A stretch of DNA of 22,536 bases, taken from Synergistaceae bacterium (GTDB taxonomy: Bacteria > Synergistota > Synergistia > Synergistales > Aminobacteriaceae). Made by a program: the position numbers and the translations under genes. Shown in pieces: positions 15,001 to 22,138 of the stretch. Positions within the stretch are counted from its first letter, which is position 1. Each line of letters opens with the position of its first letter. The notes beneath the pieces were generated by a model. That model was not told the DNA's origin. It searched no databases and saw only the letters and a program-made list of their open reading frames with translations. Location: assembly GCA_031273365.1 (NCBI GenBank), contig JAISSA010000076.1, positions 1 through 22,536 of the forward strand. The letters run 5' to 3'.

Positions 15001-15137
15001 CTCAAACCGACGACGCGGTAACTGTCACTCCGCACCCTGCAACCCGGCGACAGGAAGGCGATATCCAACCCCTCGCGCCCCCCGTTCGAGAGTTTTCCGC
15101 CAAATGTCCCGTCAGGAACGTCGATTGCCTCTGCCAT
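14997..15137 (-). CDS. Small 46-residue protein translationally coupled to the HD-GYP genes
   Basis: ATG at 15137 has AGAGG eight bases upstream, and the TGA overlaps the start of the first HD-GYP gene as ATGA. The protein begins MAEAIDVPDG and ends SYRVVGLR, is Gly/Arg-rich, and has no membrane segment or signal peptide. I do not recognise it. Good ribosome site plus exact stop-start overlap argue that it is translated, either as a real small protein or as a leader that sets HD-GYP expression. It could also be the remnant of a larger gene. Confidence 0.5.
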   Translation of the reverse strand: MAEAIDVPDGTFGGKLSNGGREGLDIAFLSPGCRVRSDSYRVVGLR

Positions 15138-15182
15138 ACAAAACGCCTCTTTTATCTTTTTCGAAGCTCGTCTCCGGATGTC

Positions 15183-15210
15183 CCTATATTTTACATGACT
15201 ATTACGCTAA
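15183..15210 (-). promoter_or_regulatory. Weak possible promoter before the small ORF/HD-GYP genes
   Basis: Minus-strand TTAGCG (15210-15205) and TATAGG (15188-15183) have a 16-base spacer, in a short AT-rich stretch after the ABC ATPase stop. No terminator is visible there, so read-through from the exporter genes is equally possible. Confidence 0.25.
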
Positions 15211-15933
15211 TTCAGAGAGAAATCGGCCTCCGATGCGAGAAGATTCTTTATCGGAGACGAGCCTGCCGTCGAGGAAGTTGAGGGTTCGGTTTCCCCAGAG
15301 GGCGATGTCCGGTTCGTGGGTAACGAGGACGATTGTGATGCCTTCTTTGTTCAGAGACGAGAAGAGGCTCATGATCCCCTCGCTGGTTTTCGTGTCGAGA
15401 TTGCCCGTCGGCTCGTCCGCCAGAATGAGGGGGGCCTGGCCGACGAGCGCACGGGCGATGGCGACGCGCTGCTGCTGTCCGCCGCTCAGCTGGTTGGGTC
15501 TGTGCTGCGCCCGATCTGCGAGCCCCACGCGCCTCAGCGCCTCCGACGCCGCCCGATGGCGCTCCGCGCTGCCGACGTTGCGATAAAGCAGAGGCAGCTC
15601 CACGTTCTCGACGGCGTTGGCGCGCGGCAGAAGGTTGAACCCCTGAAAGACGAACCCCAGCTTACGGTTGCGTATCACGGCCAGTTCCGCCCGATTCTGC
15701 CGTTTGACGTCGACCCCGTCCAGGATATAGCTGCCCTCCGTGGGGACGTCCAGACAGCCCAGAACGTTCATCATGGTGGATTTTCCGGAACCGGAGGGCC
15801 CCATCACGCAGACGAATTCCCCCCGCTCCACGGTAAAGGAGACGCCGTCGAGCGCCCGAAGTTCGACCTCGCCCGTATGGTAAACCCTGACCAGATTGCG
15901 GACCTCGATTAAAGGCACGTTTAGGGCGGGCAC
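15202..15933 (-). CDS. MacB/LolD-type ABC transporter ATP-binding protein
   Basis: A 243-residue ATPase alone, without a fused permease. It shows Walker A GPSGSGKST (45-53), Q-loop Gln97, signature LSGGQQQR (149-156), Walker B LILADEP (169-175) and His206 in VTHEPD. The sequence is typical of the MacB/LolD/FtsE group that powers mechanotransmission exporters. It follows the adaptor gene by two bases, starting at GTG 15933; a second GTG five codons on lies in a duplicated 15-bp unit. The expected partner, an FtsX/MacB-type permease, is absent: the next 64 bp are non-coding and signalling genes follow. Without a permease elsewhere the ATPase could not work as an exporter. Confidence 0.93.
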   Translation of the reverse strand: MPALNVPLIEVRNLVRVYHTGEVELRALDGVSFTVERGEFVCVMGPSGSGKSTMMNVLGCLDVPTEGSYILDGVDVKRQNRAELAVIRNRKLGFVFQGFNLLPRANAVENVELPLLYRNVGSAERHRAASEALRRVGLADRAQHRPNQLSGGQQQRVAIARALVGQAPLILADEPTGNLDTKTSEGIMSLFSSLNKEGITIVLVTHEPDIALWGNRTLNFLDGRLVSDKESSRIGGRFLSELA

Positions 15934-15935
15934 GT

Positions 15936-17129
15936 TTAGAACAACCCTCTGCCGCGACGGCGGCCGGCTCCGGTTTCCAGGGCCGCGACGGCCAGTTCGT
16001 CGCCGATCCGAAGATCCCCCGACACGACCTCGACCTGACTGCCGTCGCTCACGCCCGTCCGTATAAAGACGCGACGCACCGGCCTGTTGTCGCGGACGAG
16101 CCAGACGTTTCCGGCGTACAGTCCTCCCCGGTTCTCCGCGTCGCCTGAGAGGACGGAGGGGGGAAGCGTATCCAGCAGCGCCTGAGGCGGCCTGAAACGC
16201 AGCGCGGCCGATGGAATCTTCATGACGCCCCGCCGCGTGTCGGTCTCGATGGCGACGTTCGCGGTCATGCCCGGCTTCAGGCGAAGATCGAGGTTATCGA
16301 CATGGATGACCACCGTATACGTGACCACGTTATCCGTCGTCGCCGGCGCGATGCGGACCTGTACGACCCGGCCCCTGAACGGCTCCTCCGGGAAGGCGTC
16401 GACGGTAAAGCCGGCGTCCTGCCCTTCGGCGACGCGTCCGATGTCCGCCTCGTCCACGCTGGTGTCGATCTGCATCCGGGTGAGATCCCGCGCGATGCTG
16501 AAAAGGGTGGGCGTCTGGAAGCTGGCCGCGACGGTCTGCCCGACGTCGACCTGACGCGAAACGATCACCCCGTCGACGGGAGAGGTGATGCGGGTGTAGT
16601 CCAGATTGGCCCGCGCGCGCTCCACGGCGGCTTTTGCCTGGGTGACGCGCGCCCGGGCCTCCTGAAGCTGCGCCCGTTTAAGGAGAACGTCGGTCTCGGA
16701 GTCCTCCAGGTCGCTTTGGGCGATCAGCCTGCGCGCGTAAAGTTCCCTGTTGCGTTTGAGCTTGCGCTCGGCGTCGATGAGGGACGCGCTGGCGCTGCCC
16801 ACCCCCGCCTCGGCGACCTCGAGGCTGGCCTGGCTCTCCGTGAGCTGGGAACGCAGCACGGCGGGGTCGAGCCGGGCAATGAGCTGCCCTTCCCTGACGG
16901 GAGAGTTGTAATCCACGTAAAGCTCCTGAATGGTCCCGGACACCTGCGTCCCCACCTCGATGACGGAAACGGCGTTCAGCTTGCCGCTGGCCGTGACCGT
17001 CGCCGTGATGTCGCCGCTTTCCACCCTGCCCGTACGCAACTCGAAACTCACCGGCCTCTTTCTGAAGAAGGAGTACCAGACTCCGCCGGCCAGCGCGACG
17101 ATTGCGATCAGGACGAGAAATTTTTTCAA
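15936..17129 (-). CDS. MacA-like periplasmic adaptor (HlyD/RND-MFP family)
   Basis: A 397-residue membrane-fusion protein. It has an N-terminal signal anchor (3-21), a lipoyl half-motif GTQVSGTIQELYVD (60-73) with REGQLIARLDP, an alpha-helical hairpin rich in Ala/Glu/Arg (about 95-185), the second lipoyl half ITSPVDGVIVSRQVDVGQTV, then beta-barrel and membrane-proximal domains (KPGMTANVAIE). It should span the periplasm between the ABC exporter and the TolC-like channel. The start is the TTG at 17129, overlapping the tolC stop as TTGA with GGGGGAG seven bases upstream. Gene order tolC-macA-ATPase is tight, so the three are one transcript. Confidence 0.92.
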   Translation of the reverse strand: MKKFLVLIAIVALAGGVWYSFFRKRPVSFELRTGRVESGDITATVTASGKLNAVSVIEVGTQVSGTIQELYVDYNSPVREGQLIARLDPAVLRSQLTESQASLEVAEAGVGSASASLIDAERKLKRNRELYARRLIAQSDLEDSETDVLLKRAQLQEARARVTQAKAAVERARANLDYTRITSPVDGVIVSRQVDVGQTVAASFQTPTLFSIARDLTRMQIDTSVDEADIGRVAEGQDAGFTVDAFPEEPFRGRVVQVRIAPATTDNVVTYTVVIHVDNLDLRLKPGMTANVAIETDTRRGVMKIPSAALRFRPPQALLDTLPPSVLSGDAENRGGLYAGNVWLVRDNRPVRRVFIRTGVSDGSQVEVVSGDLRIGDELAVAALETGAGRRRGRGLF

Positions 17130-18535
17130 CGAATCGCTCCCCCCGTAGCTTTTTCCAGCGCCACGGCGGCGACAAGGGCGTCGTACAGGGTCTGGTAGCG
17201 CGTGAAAAGGGCTTTTGAAAGGGTTGAAACGGCGTCGCTGACCTCGATGGGACTCCCCACGCCGGTGCTGTAACGCCCCTGCGCCAGCTTCAGGTTCTCG
17301 TTGGCGTACTGCACGGCTTCTTCGGCGGACTGGACGCGCTGCCGGGCGTTTTCAAGGTCCACGGTGGCCTGACGCACCTCGTAGACGATGCTCTGAGTCA
17401 GCCCCTCGAGCGAGGCCTCGGCCTGCGCCAGCTGCGCGCGGGCGGCGGCCGTCGAGGCGTCGCGTTCTCCCCCGTCGAAAACGGGAAAATCCACGCGCAA
17501 CCCGACGTTGGCGTTATCCTGAAGCGGAAAGTCCCTGCCGCTGTACTGGCCTCCGAAGCTGGCCGTAAAGGTGGGGGCGTTGGAACGCGCCGCGCTCCGG
17601 ATGCGGACGCGCGCGGCCTCGACCTCCAGCTGCGCCCTCCGATAATCGGAGCGCGTGGAGAGCGCGACCTGCGTCGCGTTTTCGACGTCCGTGGAGACCG
17701 TCGGAGCGTCGAGGGTCGTCGAGAGAACGAAGGGCTTCAGGTTCACGCTGCCCATGGAGACCAGAAGATTTTCATAGGACAGGCGAACGTCCGCCTCCGC
17801 CTTCAGCATCTCCACCCGGGCGTTCGCCACGTCGACCTCCGCCCGGGTGACGTCGATGCGCGGACGCGCCCCGACCTCGTAATAGCCCTGAGCCATCCTG
17901 AGATGATCCCCGAGGTTGCGAAGCTGATCCTGGGCCACCTCCAGATTTTTCTGCGCCAGCAGGAGTTTGTAACAGGCGTTTTCGACGTCGCAGATTATGG
18001 ACAGGGCCGTATTCGTCTCCCCTTCGCCCGCCTGGCGGATGGCGATCCCCTGCGCGGTCCGGGAGATGCGATTTTTGCCTCCGTCGTAAAGCATCTTCGA
18101 CCCCGAGAGCCCGGCGGAATAGCTGTTGTCCGAGCCGCTCGAGGAGCTTCGGGAGTACCCGTGGGAGACGCCGGCGCTCAGTTTTGCCCGGTCGTTCGCG
18201 CGCAGGCTTTCGAGGTGCGCCTCCTGCTCCTGCGTGACGCCGCGGGCCTGCCTCAGAGAGGGGTGCGCGGCCAGCGCGATCTCGATGCAGTCCTCCAGAG
18301 ACAGAGACGCCACCGCCGCATTGTCTCCGACGTCCGAGGCGACGACCCTCTCCGAAATCGCTGTCTCCGCCCTGTCCTCGCCCTTTCGGGACGAGGGAGC
18401 CGCCCACGCGGCGTTCAAACACGACATTACCAGCATCAGCGCTACCACAGCGCACGAGATCTCAATCCCGGATATTTCCCATACTATCTTCAATATCTTC
18501 CATAATATCTTCCATGTCTTCGAGGTTTTCCACAT
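17126..18535 (-). CDS. TolC-like outer-membrane efflux protein
   Basis: A 469-residue outer-membrane factor. Residues about 27-45 form a hydrophobic signal segment ending AAWA-APS; a 26-residue Trp/Lys/Ile-rich extension precedes it, encoded by degenerate 12-15-bp repeats, so the true start could be further in. Two OEP repeats follow: LSLEDCIEIALAAHPSL (about 78-94) with the GARPRIDVTRAEVD hairpin, and the second with FPVFDGGERD and GVGSPIEVSDA near the C-terminus. It forms a trimeric channel for the adaptor and ABC ATPase encoded downstream. GGAG lies ten bases before the ATG. It shows the cell has an outer membrane. Confidence 0.92.
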   Translation of the reverse strand: MWKTSKTWKILWKILKIVWEISGIEISCAVVALMLVMSCLNAAWAAPSSRKGEDRAETAISERVVASDVGDNAAVASLSLEDCIEIALAAHPSLRQARGVTQEQEAHLESLRANDRAKLSAGVSHGYSRSSSSGSDNSYSAGLSGSKMLYDGGKNRISRTAQGIAIRQAGEGETNTALSIICDVENACYKLLLAQKNLEVAQDQLRNLGDHLRMAQGYYEVGARPRIDVTRAEVDVANARVEMLKAEADVRLSYENLLVSMGSVNLKPFVLSTTLDAPTVSTDVENATQVALSTRSDYRRAQLEVEAARVRIRSAARSNAPTFTASFGGQYSGRDFPLQDNANVGLRVDFPVFDGGERDASTAAARAQLAQAEASLEGLTQSIVYEVRQATVDLENARQRVQSAEEAVQYANENLKLAQGRYSTGVGSPIEVSDAVSTLSKALFTRYQTLYDALVAAVALEKATGGAIR

Positions 18536-18595
18536 TTACTGCCATCTCCAATCCAATTAAAACCATCCGCTATGATCTTCCTCGCCTCAAACATT

Positions 18596-18739
18596 TGTAA
18601 ACGTTCAAAATCAGGGGGGCAGGGGAACGTGTCCCCTCGCCCGCTCAGCCCTGGGCTTCGCTGGCCCCCCTGAAACTCCCTATGCTTCCCTCAGCGGTTG
18701 GATGGATGTGGTCGGACGCATGAGGCTTGAACGAGTACA
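18596..18739 (+). mobile_element. MITE-like element, copy 2, between tolC-like gene and ddl
   Basis: A 144-bp relative of the element at 6496-6612. The ends are TGTAAACGTTCAA and, inverted, TGTACTCGTTCAA (18739 backwards), so the right end has two mismatches. It is flanked by the direct repeat AACATT (18590-18595 and 18740-18745). Interior blocks shared with copy 1 are TCAGGGGG near the left end, GGCCCCCC-GAA with TCCCT in the middle, and TCGGACGCA-GA-GC near the right end. It lies in the divergent promoter region of ddl and the tolC-like gene. Confidence 0.82.
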
Positions 18740-18790
18740 AACATTTTATCAATAAAAATCCGTTCATCGATCATTTTGGGAAAAAACGCA

Positions 18791-18819
18791 GATTTACGTT
18801 TTTCGGGAGACCCTATAAT
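18791..18819 (+). promoter_or_regulatory. Sigma-70-type promoter of ddl
   Basis: A perfect TATAAT at 18814-18819 lies about 70 bases before the ddl ATG. The -35 is weak: GATTTA at 18791 with 17-base spacing or TTTACG at 18793 with 15. It sits about 50 bases beyond the MITE-like element, in AT-rich DNA. Confidence 0.5.
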
Positions 18820-18887
18820 GGAAAAAATAACGCAAAAAATAATGCGAAGAGAAAGGAACGAATGAATTGCCCGGACACAGGCTGAAG

Positions 18888-19814
18888 ATGCGCGACATTA
18901 AAAGAGTGGTCGTCCTCTGCGGAGGCGACGGGGCCGAGCGCGAGGTTTCTCTGAGGAGCGGGCGGGCCGTGGCCGAGGCTCTGCGCACCGGGCCTTTCGA
19001 CGTTACAGAATGGGACCTGCGGTCGCTGGGGGAGGTTCAGGAACTCCGGGAGGGGGGATTCGACTTCGCTTTTATCGCGCTGCACGGAGACTGGGGCGAG
19101 GACGGCACCCTGCAGTCCGTGCTTTCCGTCATGGGGCTGCCCTACACGGGCTCGCGCCCCGCGGCCTGCAAGGCGGCGATGCACAAGGGGACCTCGCGCG
19201 TCCTCTTCGCCCGCGCCGGCCTTCAGGTTCCGAAGGGGCTCCTGTTTTCCGTGGACTCGGAGGTCGACGTCGACGCGATCACGGAATTTCTCGGCGGGCA
19301 TGTGGTGGTGAAACCCTGTTCCGGCGGCAGCACCGTCGGGGTGACTCTCGTCACGCGCCCCGAGGAGATTCCCGACGCGATCGATAAGGCTTTTCTCCAC
19401 GATTCCGGGGTTTTGATCGAAGAATACGTGGCAGGCCGGGAGCTGACCGTCGCCGTTCTGGAGCGCGGACGAAAAACCGTTCCCCTCCCCGTCATCGAAA
19501 TCGTCCCCCGCCATGGCTTTTACGACTACGACAACAAGTACGCCGCCGGGGCCACGGAGTACCTCGTCCCCGCCCCGCTGGACGAGGCCGTGTACGCGCG
19601 CGTGACGGCGGACGCCCTGACGGCCCACCGCTGTCTGGCGTGCAGAGCGTACAGCCGCTCGGACTTCCGCCTCTCCTCCGACGGGGTTCCCTGGATTCTG
19701 GAGGTCAACACCGCGCCGGGCATGACCTCCACGAGCCTCGTCCCCAAAGCCGCCCGAGCGGCGGGACTCTCGTTTCCCGCGCTCGCGAGGGCAATCATTT
19801 CGGCCTCGCGCTGA
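18888..19814 (+). CDS. ddl: D-alanine--D-alanine ligase
   Basis: The only clear plus-strand gene. The 308-residue ATP-grasp enzyme joins two D-alanines for peptidoglycan precursors. Visible are GGDGAEREVS with catalytic Glu (12-21), LHGDWGEDG (65-73), KPCSGGSTVGV (142-152), the omega loop FYDYDNKYAAG (211-221), RSDF (257-260) and the metal-binding EVNTAPGMTSTSLVP (272-286). Ala replaces the common Leu in the EVNTLPGMT motif. I chose ATG 18888, which gives the usual short lead into the first strand. A TTG at 18867 with AAAGGA upstream would add seven residues. An ATG at 18862 opens a seven-codon ORF ending three bases before 18888, so re-initiation is possible. Confidence 0.95.
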   Translation: MRDIKRVVVLCGGDGAEREVSLRSGRAVAEALRTGPFDVTEWDLRSLGEVQELREGGFDFAFIALHGDWGEDGTLQSVLSVMGLPYTGSRPAACKAAMHKGTSRVLFARAGLQVPKGLLFSVDSEVDVDAITEFLGGHVVVKPCSGGSTVGVTLVTRPEEIPDAIDKAFLHDSGVLIEEYVAGRELTVAVLERGRKTVPLPVIEIVPRHGFYDYDNKYAAGATEYLVPAPLDEAVYARVTADALTAHRCLACRAYSRSDFRLSSDGVPWILEVNTAPGMTSTSLVPKAARAAGLSFPALARAIISASR

Positions 19815-19849
19815 AGTCATGGACTGAAGTCACGGACTGAAGTCACGGG
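19811..19849. repeat. Three 13-bp tandem units at the ddl/GT-C convergence
   Basis: CTGAAGTCATGGA, CTGAAGTCACGGA and CTGAAGTCACGGG run in series. The first overlaps the ddl stop (TGA 19812-19814) and the third the stop of the convergent membrane-protein gene (19843-19845). There is no terminator hairpin in the 28 bp between the two genes. Confidence 0.9.
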
Positions 19850-21996
19850 CCGCAGGGGTGAAATTCCAGGCGCTCCAGCTCCAGGCCGAACGAGGACGTT
19901 CCCCACACGGACAGCCCTCCGGAAGAAACCGCCGGCATCCGCAGCATAAACGTCAGAAGCTGCCCATCGCCGGCAAACGAGTCCTCCAGAAGCTTCCGGG
20001 GAATGATGAAATTCTGTTCGCTGCTCTCCCGCCCCACCTTCCACCCTCCAATGGGATGGTTGTTGATAAACGCCGTTACGTTCAACTCCGCGCGGCGTCT
20101 CACAGCGGCATGGGTCCTGCCCTGCAGCGTCAGCCTCCAGTCGCTCGCCGGTTTTTCAGCGACGCGCATGAAAAATTTGATCCTGTCGCCATACGACCTC
20201 CAAACCGTTACGGGAAGGCCTTCCCGATAGTCCTCGGCGGGAACGAGTCCCTCCGACATCTTCAGCCACGGCAGGGCGTTCCCGTCGCTGGCGTTCCCGT
20301 CGCTCAGGAACATCGGGAACTCCGGCAGAGGCGGCAGGTCCTCCGGGAAAAAAATGTTGACCCCCGCGGAGGAACGACCCTGCGCCAGATGACCCAGCAA
20401 CGGATACCTGTAAAAAACGACCTCCTCCGGGTTGACGTATTTCTGTCTGAGGTCGAAGCGATTTAAAATACCGTCGAATTCGAATATCGACTGGTCCAGA
20501 AAAACCGTTTCCCCCCGATACGGTTCAAACGAGTTCCTCGTGATCTGACTGAAATTCCATTGATACCTGAGCATAAAATACATGATGCCTCCCGTATTGA
20601 CAAACGCAATAAGCAGAGGGATCGTTAAAAAAACTTCCTTTTTCTTCGGAATCGAGGCCAGGCACACAAACGGCAGAAGCCACACAAACGGCACGTACCG
20701 CAGCACCCAGGCGTAGGGCTGAATGAAGGTCAGCAAAAGCAGGGTCAGCAGGAGCCACAGGTTTCCTCTGCCCTGCAGCAGCGCCTGCAGCGCAACGGCG
20801 ACGCACAGCAAAAGACCGAACAAAGGTCCCAGCCCTCCCGCGTTTTGGGAAACCGTGCCCCCCAGCGGCGCCCAGTCATCCCGGGAAACTTTGAATGGAT
20901 TTTTGAGACGCGCGGGCCGCCGTTCGCCCTCCGGGTGGGACATGATCGAAAAAAAGAACCTCGTGAAACGATTGTGCGCCGACGGGTACACCGCATCGCC
21001 AACCATATCCAGTATCCTGACCGTCTTCATCTCTTCCGCGTGGTCGGCGCGAGCCAGCGGGTAAAAGATATTCCGCCCCTCCCGCAGGTTGGTGAGGTAA
21101 GGGTGGAAGCCAATGACGGCGCTTACGAGAAGCGCCATGCCCCCCAGGCGCAGCCCCAAAAAGAACGAGCTTTTAAAAGCGTTGTAAAGCCCTTTGCTCT
21201 CCCCGTAAACGGAGCAGAGGCGATGCAGGCAGATGAAAAAAATGATGATGCTTCCATACGCAAAGCCCGTCGTCTTCACGCAAAACAGCAAAGACAGCGC
21301 CATGACGCCCATGACGTGCTCCAGCGGAGAGGCCGCCCTCCGGGTAAAAAAGGCGTTCGCGAACAAAAGACCGATCAGCGTCAGCGAGGCCAGCGCGCCG
21401 TCGATGATCAGCGACGGCCACTGCGTCAGGGCGATGGGGTTCAGGCAGGCCAGAAACCACACGCACTTTTTCAGGAACGTCTCGCCGCGCACGACATGCG
21501 CCGTATAAAAAAGCGCGGAGAAAAGAAGGAGCAGATGGTAAGCCTTACCGAACTGAATATCCCCCAGCGCCGCCGTCAGGCAGGCCGCGAAGTATATCAG
21601 CGACTTCGGAAAATACGTCGCCTGGTCGCTCCAGCTGTCGGGAGCCCGTCCAAAGTCCATATATCCGTCGTATACGGGATTGAAGCCCGCCGCGACGCGA
21701 CTTGCCGCGGGCTGAAAATATGCCAGCCCGTCGTGGAAAATATCGAAAAACCACCAGGAAACGGCATGGCTGAAAAGGATGAGCAGCAAAAAACACAGGA
21801 CGTCGACAGGGGTGATTTTGCCCCGATTGTACACGACCACCCCCGTCAGCGCGGCCAGCGCGGTCCAGTGAGCCAGGGCAGGGGAACCCGTGCGCAGAAG
21901 CAGAAAAACAGAAAGAACGAAGGTGGGCAGGAAAACGTACAGCAAAAGCAAAAACGCAACGTGGATAGCGGAAAACTTCATGGTTCGGTCCAACAC
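19843..21996 (-). CDS. Multi-spanning GT-C-like membrane protein with soluble C-terminal domain
   Basis: A 717-residue protein. About 12 hydrophobic segments lie in residues 9-490, and a soluble, probably extracytoplasmic, region (about 500-717) rich in beta-type sequence follows. After the third segment is the loop FFDIFHDGLAYFQP (83-96), which resembles the acidic first loop of GT-C glycosyltransferases; Asp85 and Asp89 are the candidate catalytic residues. GT-C enzymes use polyprenyl-phosphate sugars to modify lipids, proteins or glycans. I do not recognise the exact family and the substrate is unknown. GTG at 21996 has AGGA seven bases upstream; an ATG five codons on is too far from it. 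A tandem 15-bp duplication gives DGNASDGNA. Its C-terminal region is nearly copied in the next gene. Confidence 0.65.
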   Translation of the reverse strand: MLDRTMKFSAIHVAFLLLLYVFLPTFVLSVFLLLRTGSPALAHWTALAALTGVVVYNRGKITPVDVLCFLLLILFSHAVSWWFFDIFHDGLAYFQPAASRVAAGFNPVYDGYMDFGRAPDSWSDQATYFPKSLIYFAACLTAALGDIQFGKAYHLLLLFSALFYTAHVVRGETFLKKCVWFLACLNPIALTQWPSLIIDGALASLTLIGLLFANAFFTRRAASPLEHVMGVMALSLLFCVKTTGFAYGSIIIFFICLHRLCSVYGESKGLYNAFKSSFFLGLRLGGMALLVSAVIGFHPYLTNLREGRNIFYPLARADHAEEMKTVRILDMVGDAVYPSAHNRFTRFFFSIMSHPEGERRPARLKNPFKVSRDDWAPLGGTVSQNAGGLGPLFGLLLCVAVALQALLQGRGNLWLLLTLLLLTFIQPYAWVLRYVPFVWLLPFVCLASIPKKKEVFLTIPLLIAFVNTGGIMYFMLRYQWNFSQITRNSFEPYRGETVFLDQSIFEFDGILNRFDLRQKYVNPEEVVFYRYPLLGHLAQGRSSAGVNIFFPEDLPPLPEFPMFLSDGNASDGNALPWLKMSEGLVPAEDYREGLPVTVWRSYGDRIKFFMRVAEKPASDWRLTLQGRTHAAVRRRAELNVTAFINNHPIGGWKVGRESSEQNFIIPRKLLEDSFAGDGQLLTFMLRMPAVSSGGLSVWGTSSFGLELERLEFHPCGP
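20276..20305 (-). repeat. 15-bp tandem duplication in the GT-C-like gene
   Basis: GCGTTCCCGTCGCTG (20276-20290) is followed by GCGTTCCCGTCGCTC (20291-20305), encoding SDGNA twice in frame. The near identity of the two units suggests a recent event. Confidence 0.9.
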
Positions 21997-22035
21997 TCAA
22001 AATTCCTCCCTGAAATTGACGTCTTCAGAATTCAA

Positions 22036-22041
22036 TGTCAA
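22036..22041 (-). promoter_or_regulatory. Possible -35 element for the GT-C-like gene
   Basis: A perfect TTGACA on the minus strand about 40 bases before the GTG start. No matching -10 is seen 16-18 bases downstream (TCAATT/CAATTT only), so this is weak. Confidence 0.25.
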
Positions 22042-22072
22042 CAACAGAAGCCAGGCGTCAACAATTTAAGTC

Positions 22073-22138
22073 CAAAACACGGGGCTCCGCCCCTCGACAA
22101 AAACCCCGCAGGGGACTCAGCCCCCTGACCCCGTTAAT
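22073..22138 (-). repeat. REP-like palindromic repeat, copy 2, between the two GT-C-like paralogues
   Basis: Read on the minus strand it gives TTAACGGGGTCAGGGG, TCCCCTGCGGGGT and then a GGGGC-GAGCCCC palindrome ending in GTTTTGG, the same order as at 9804-9868 but in opposite orientation. The leading TTAA supplies the TAA stop of the upstream paralogue (22134-22136). Confidence 0.85.

Noticed and set aside
15001..15201. Remnant of a MacB-type permease after the ABC ATPase
   Set aside because: Reading the minus strand gives only the 46-codon ORF and AT-rich spacer; no hydrophobic segment or permease motif is visible.
18813..19820. 335-codon minus-strand frame opposite ddl
   Set aside because: The plus strand encodes all Ddl motifs and has a TATAAT promoter; the opposite frame has no recognisable domain.
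20845..22128. 427-codon plus-strand open frame opposite the GT-C-like gene
   Set aside because: Extremely Gln/Arg/Lys-rich product without domains, antisense to a membrane protein with clear hydrophobic segments and a good ribosome site.
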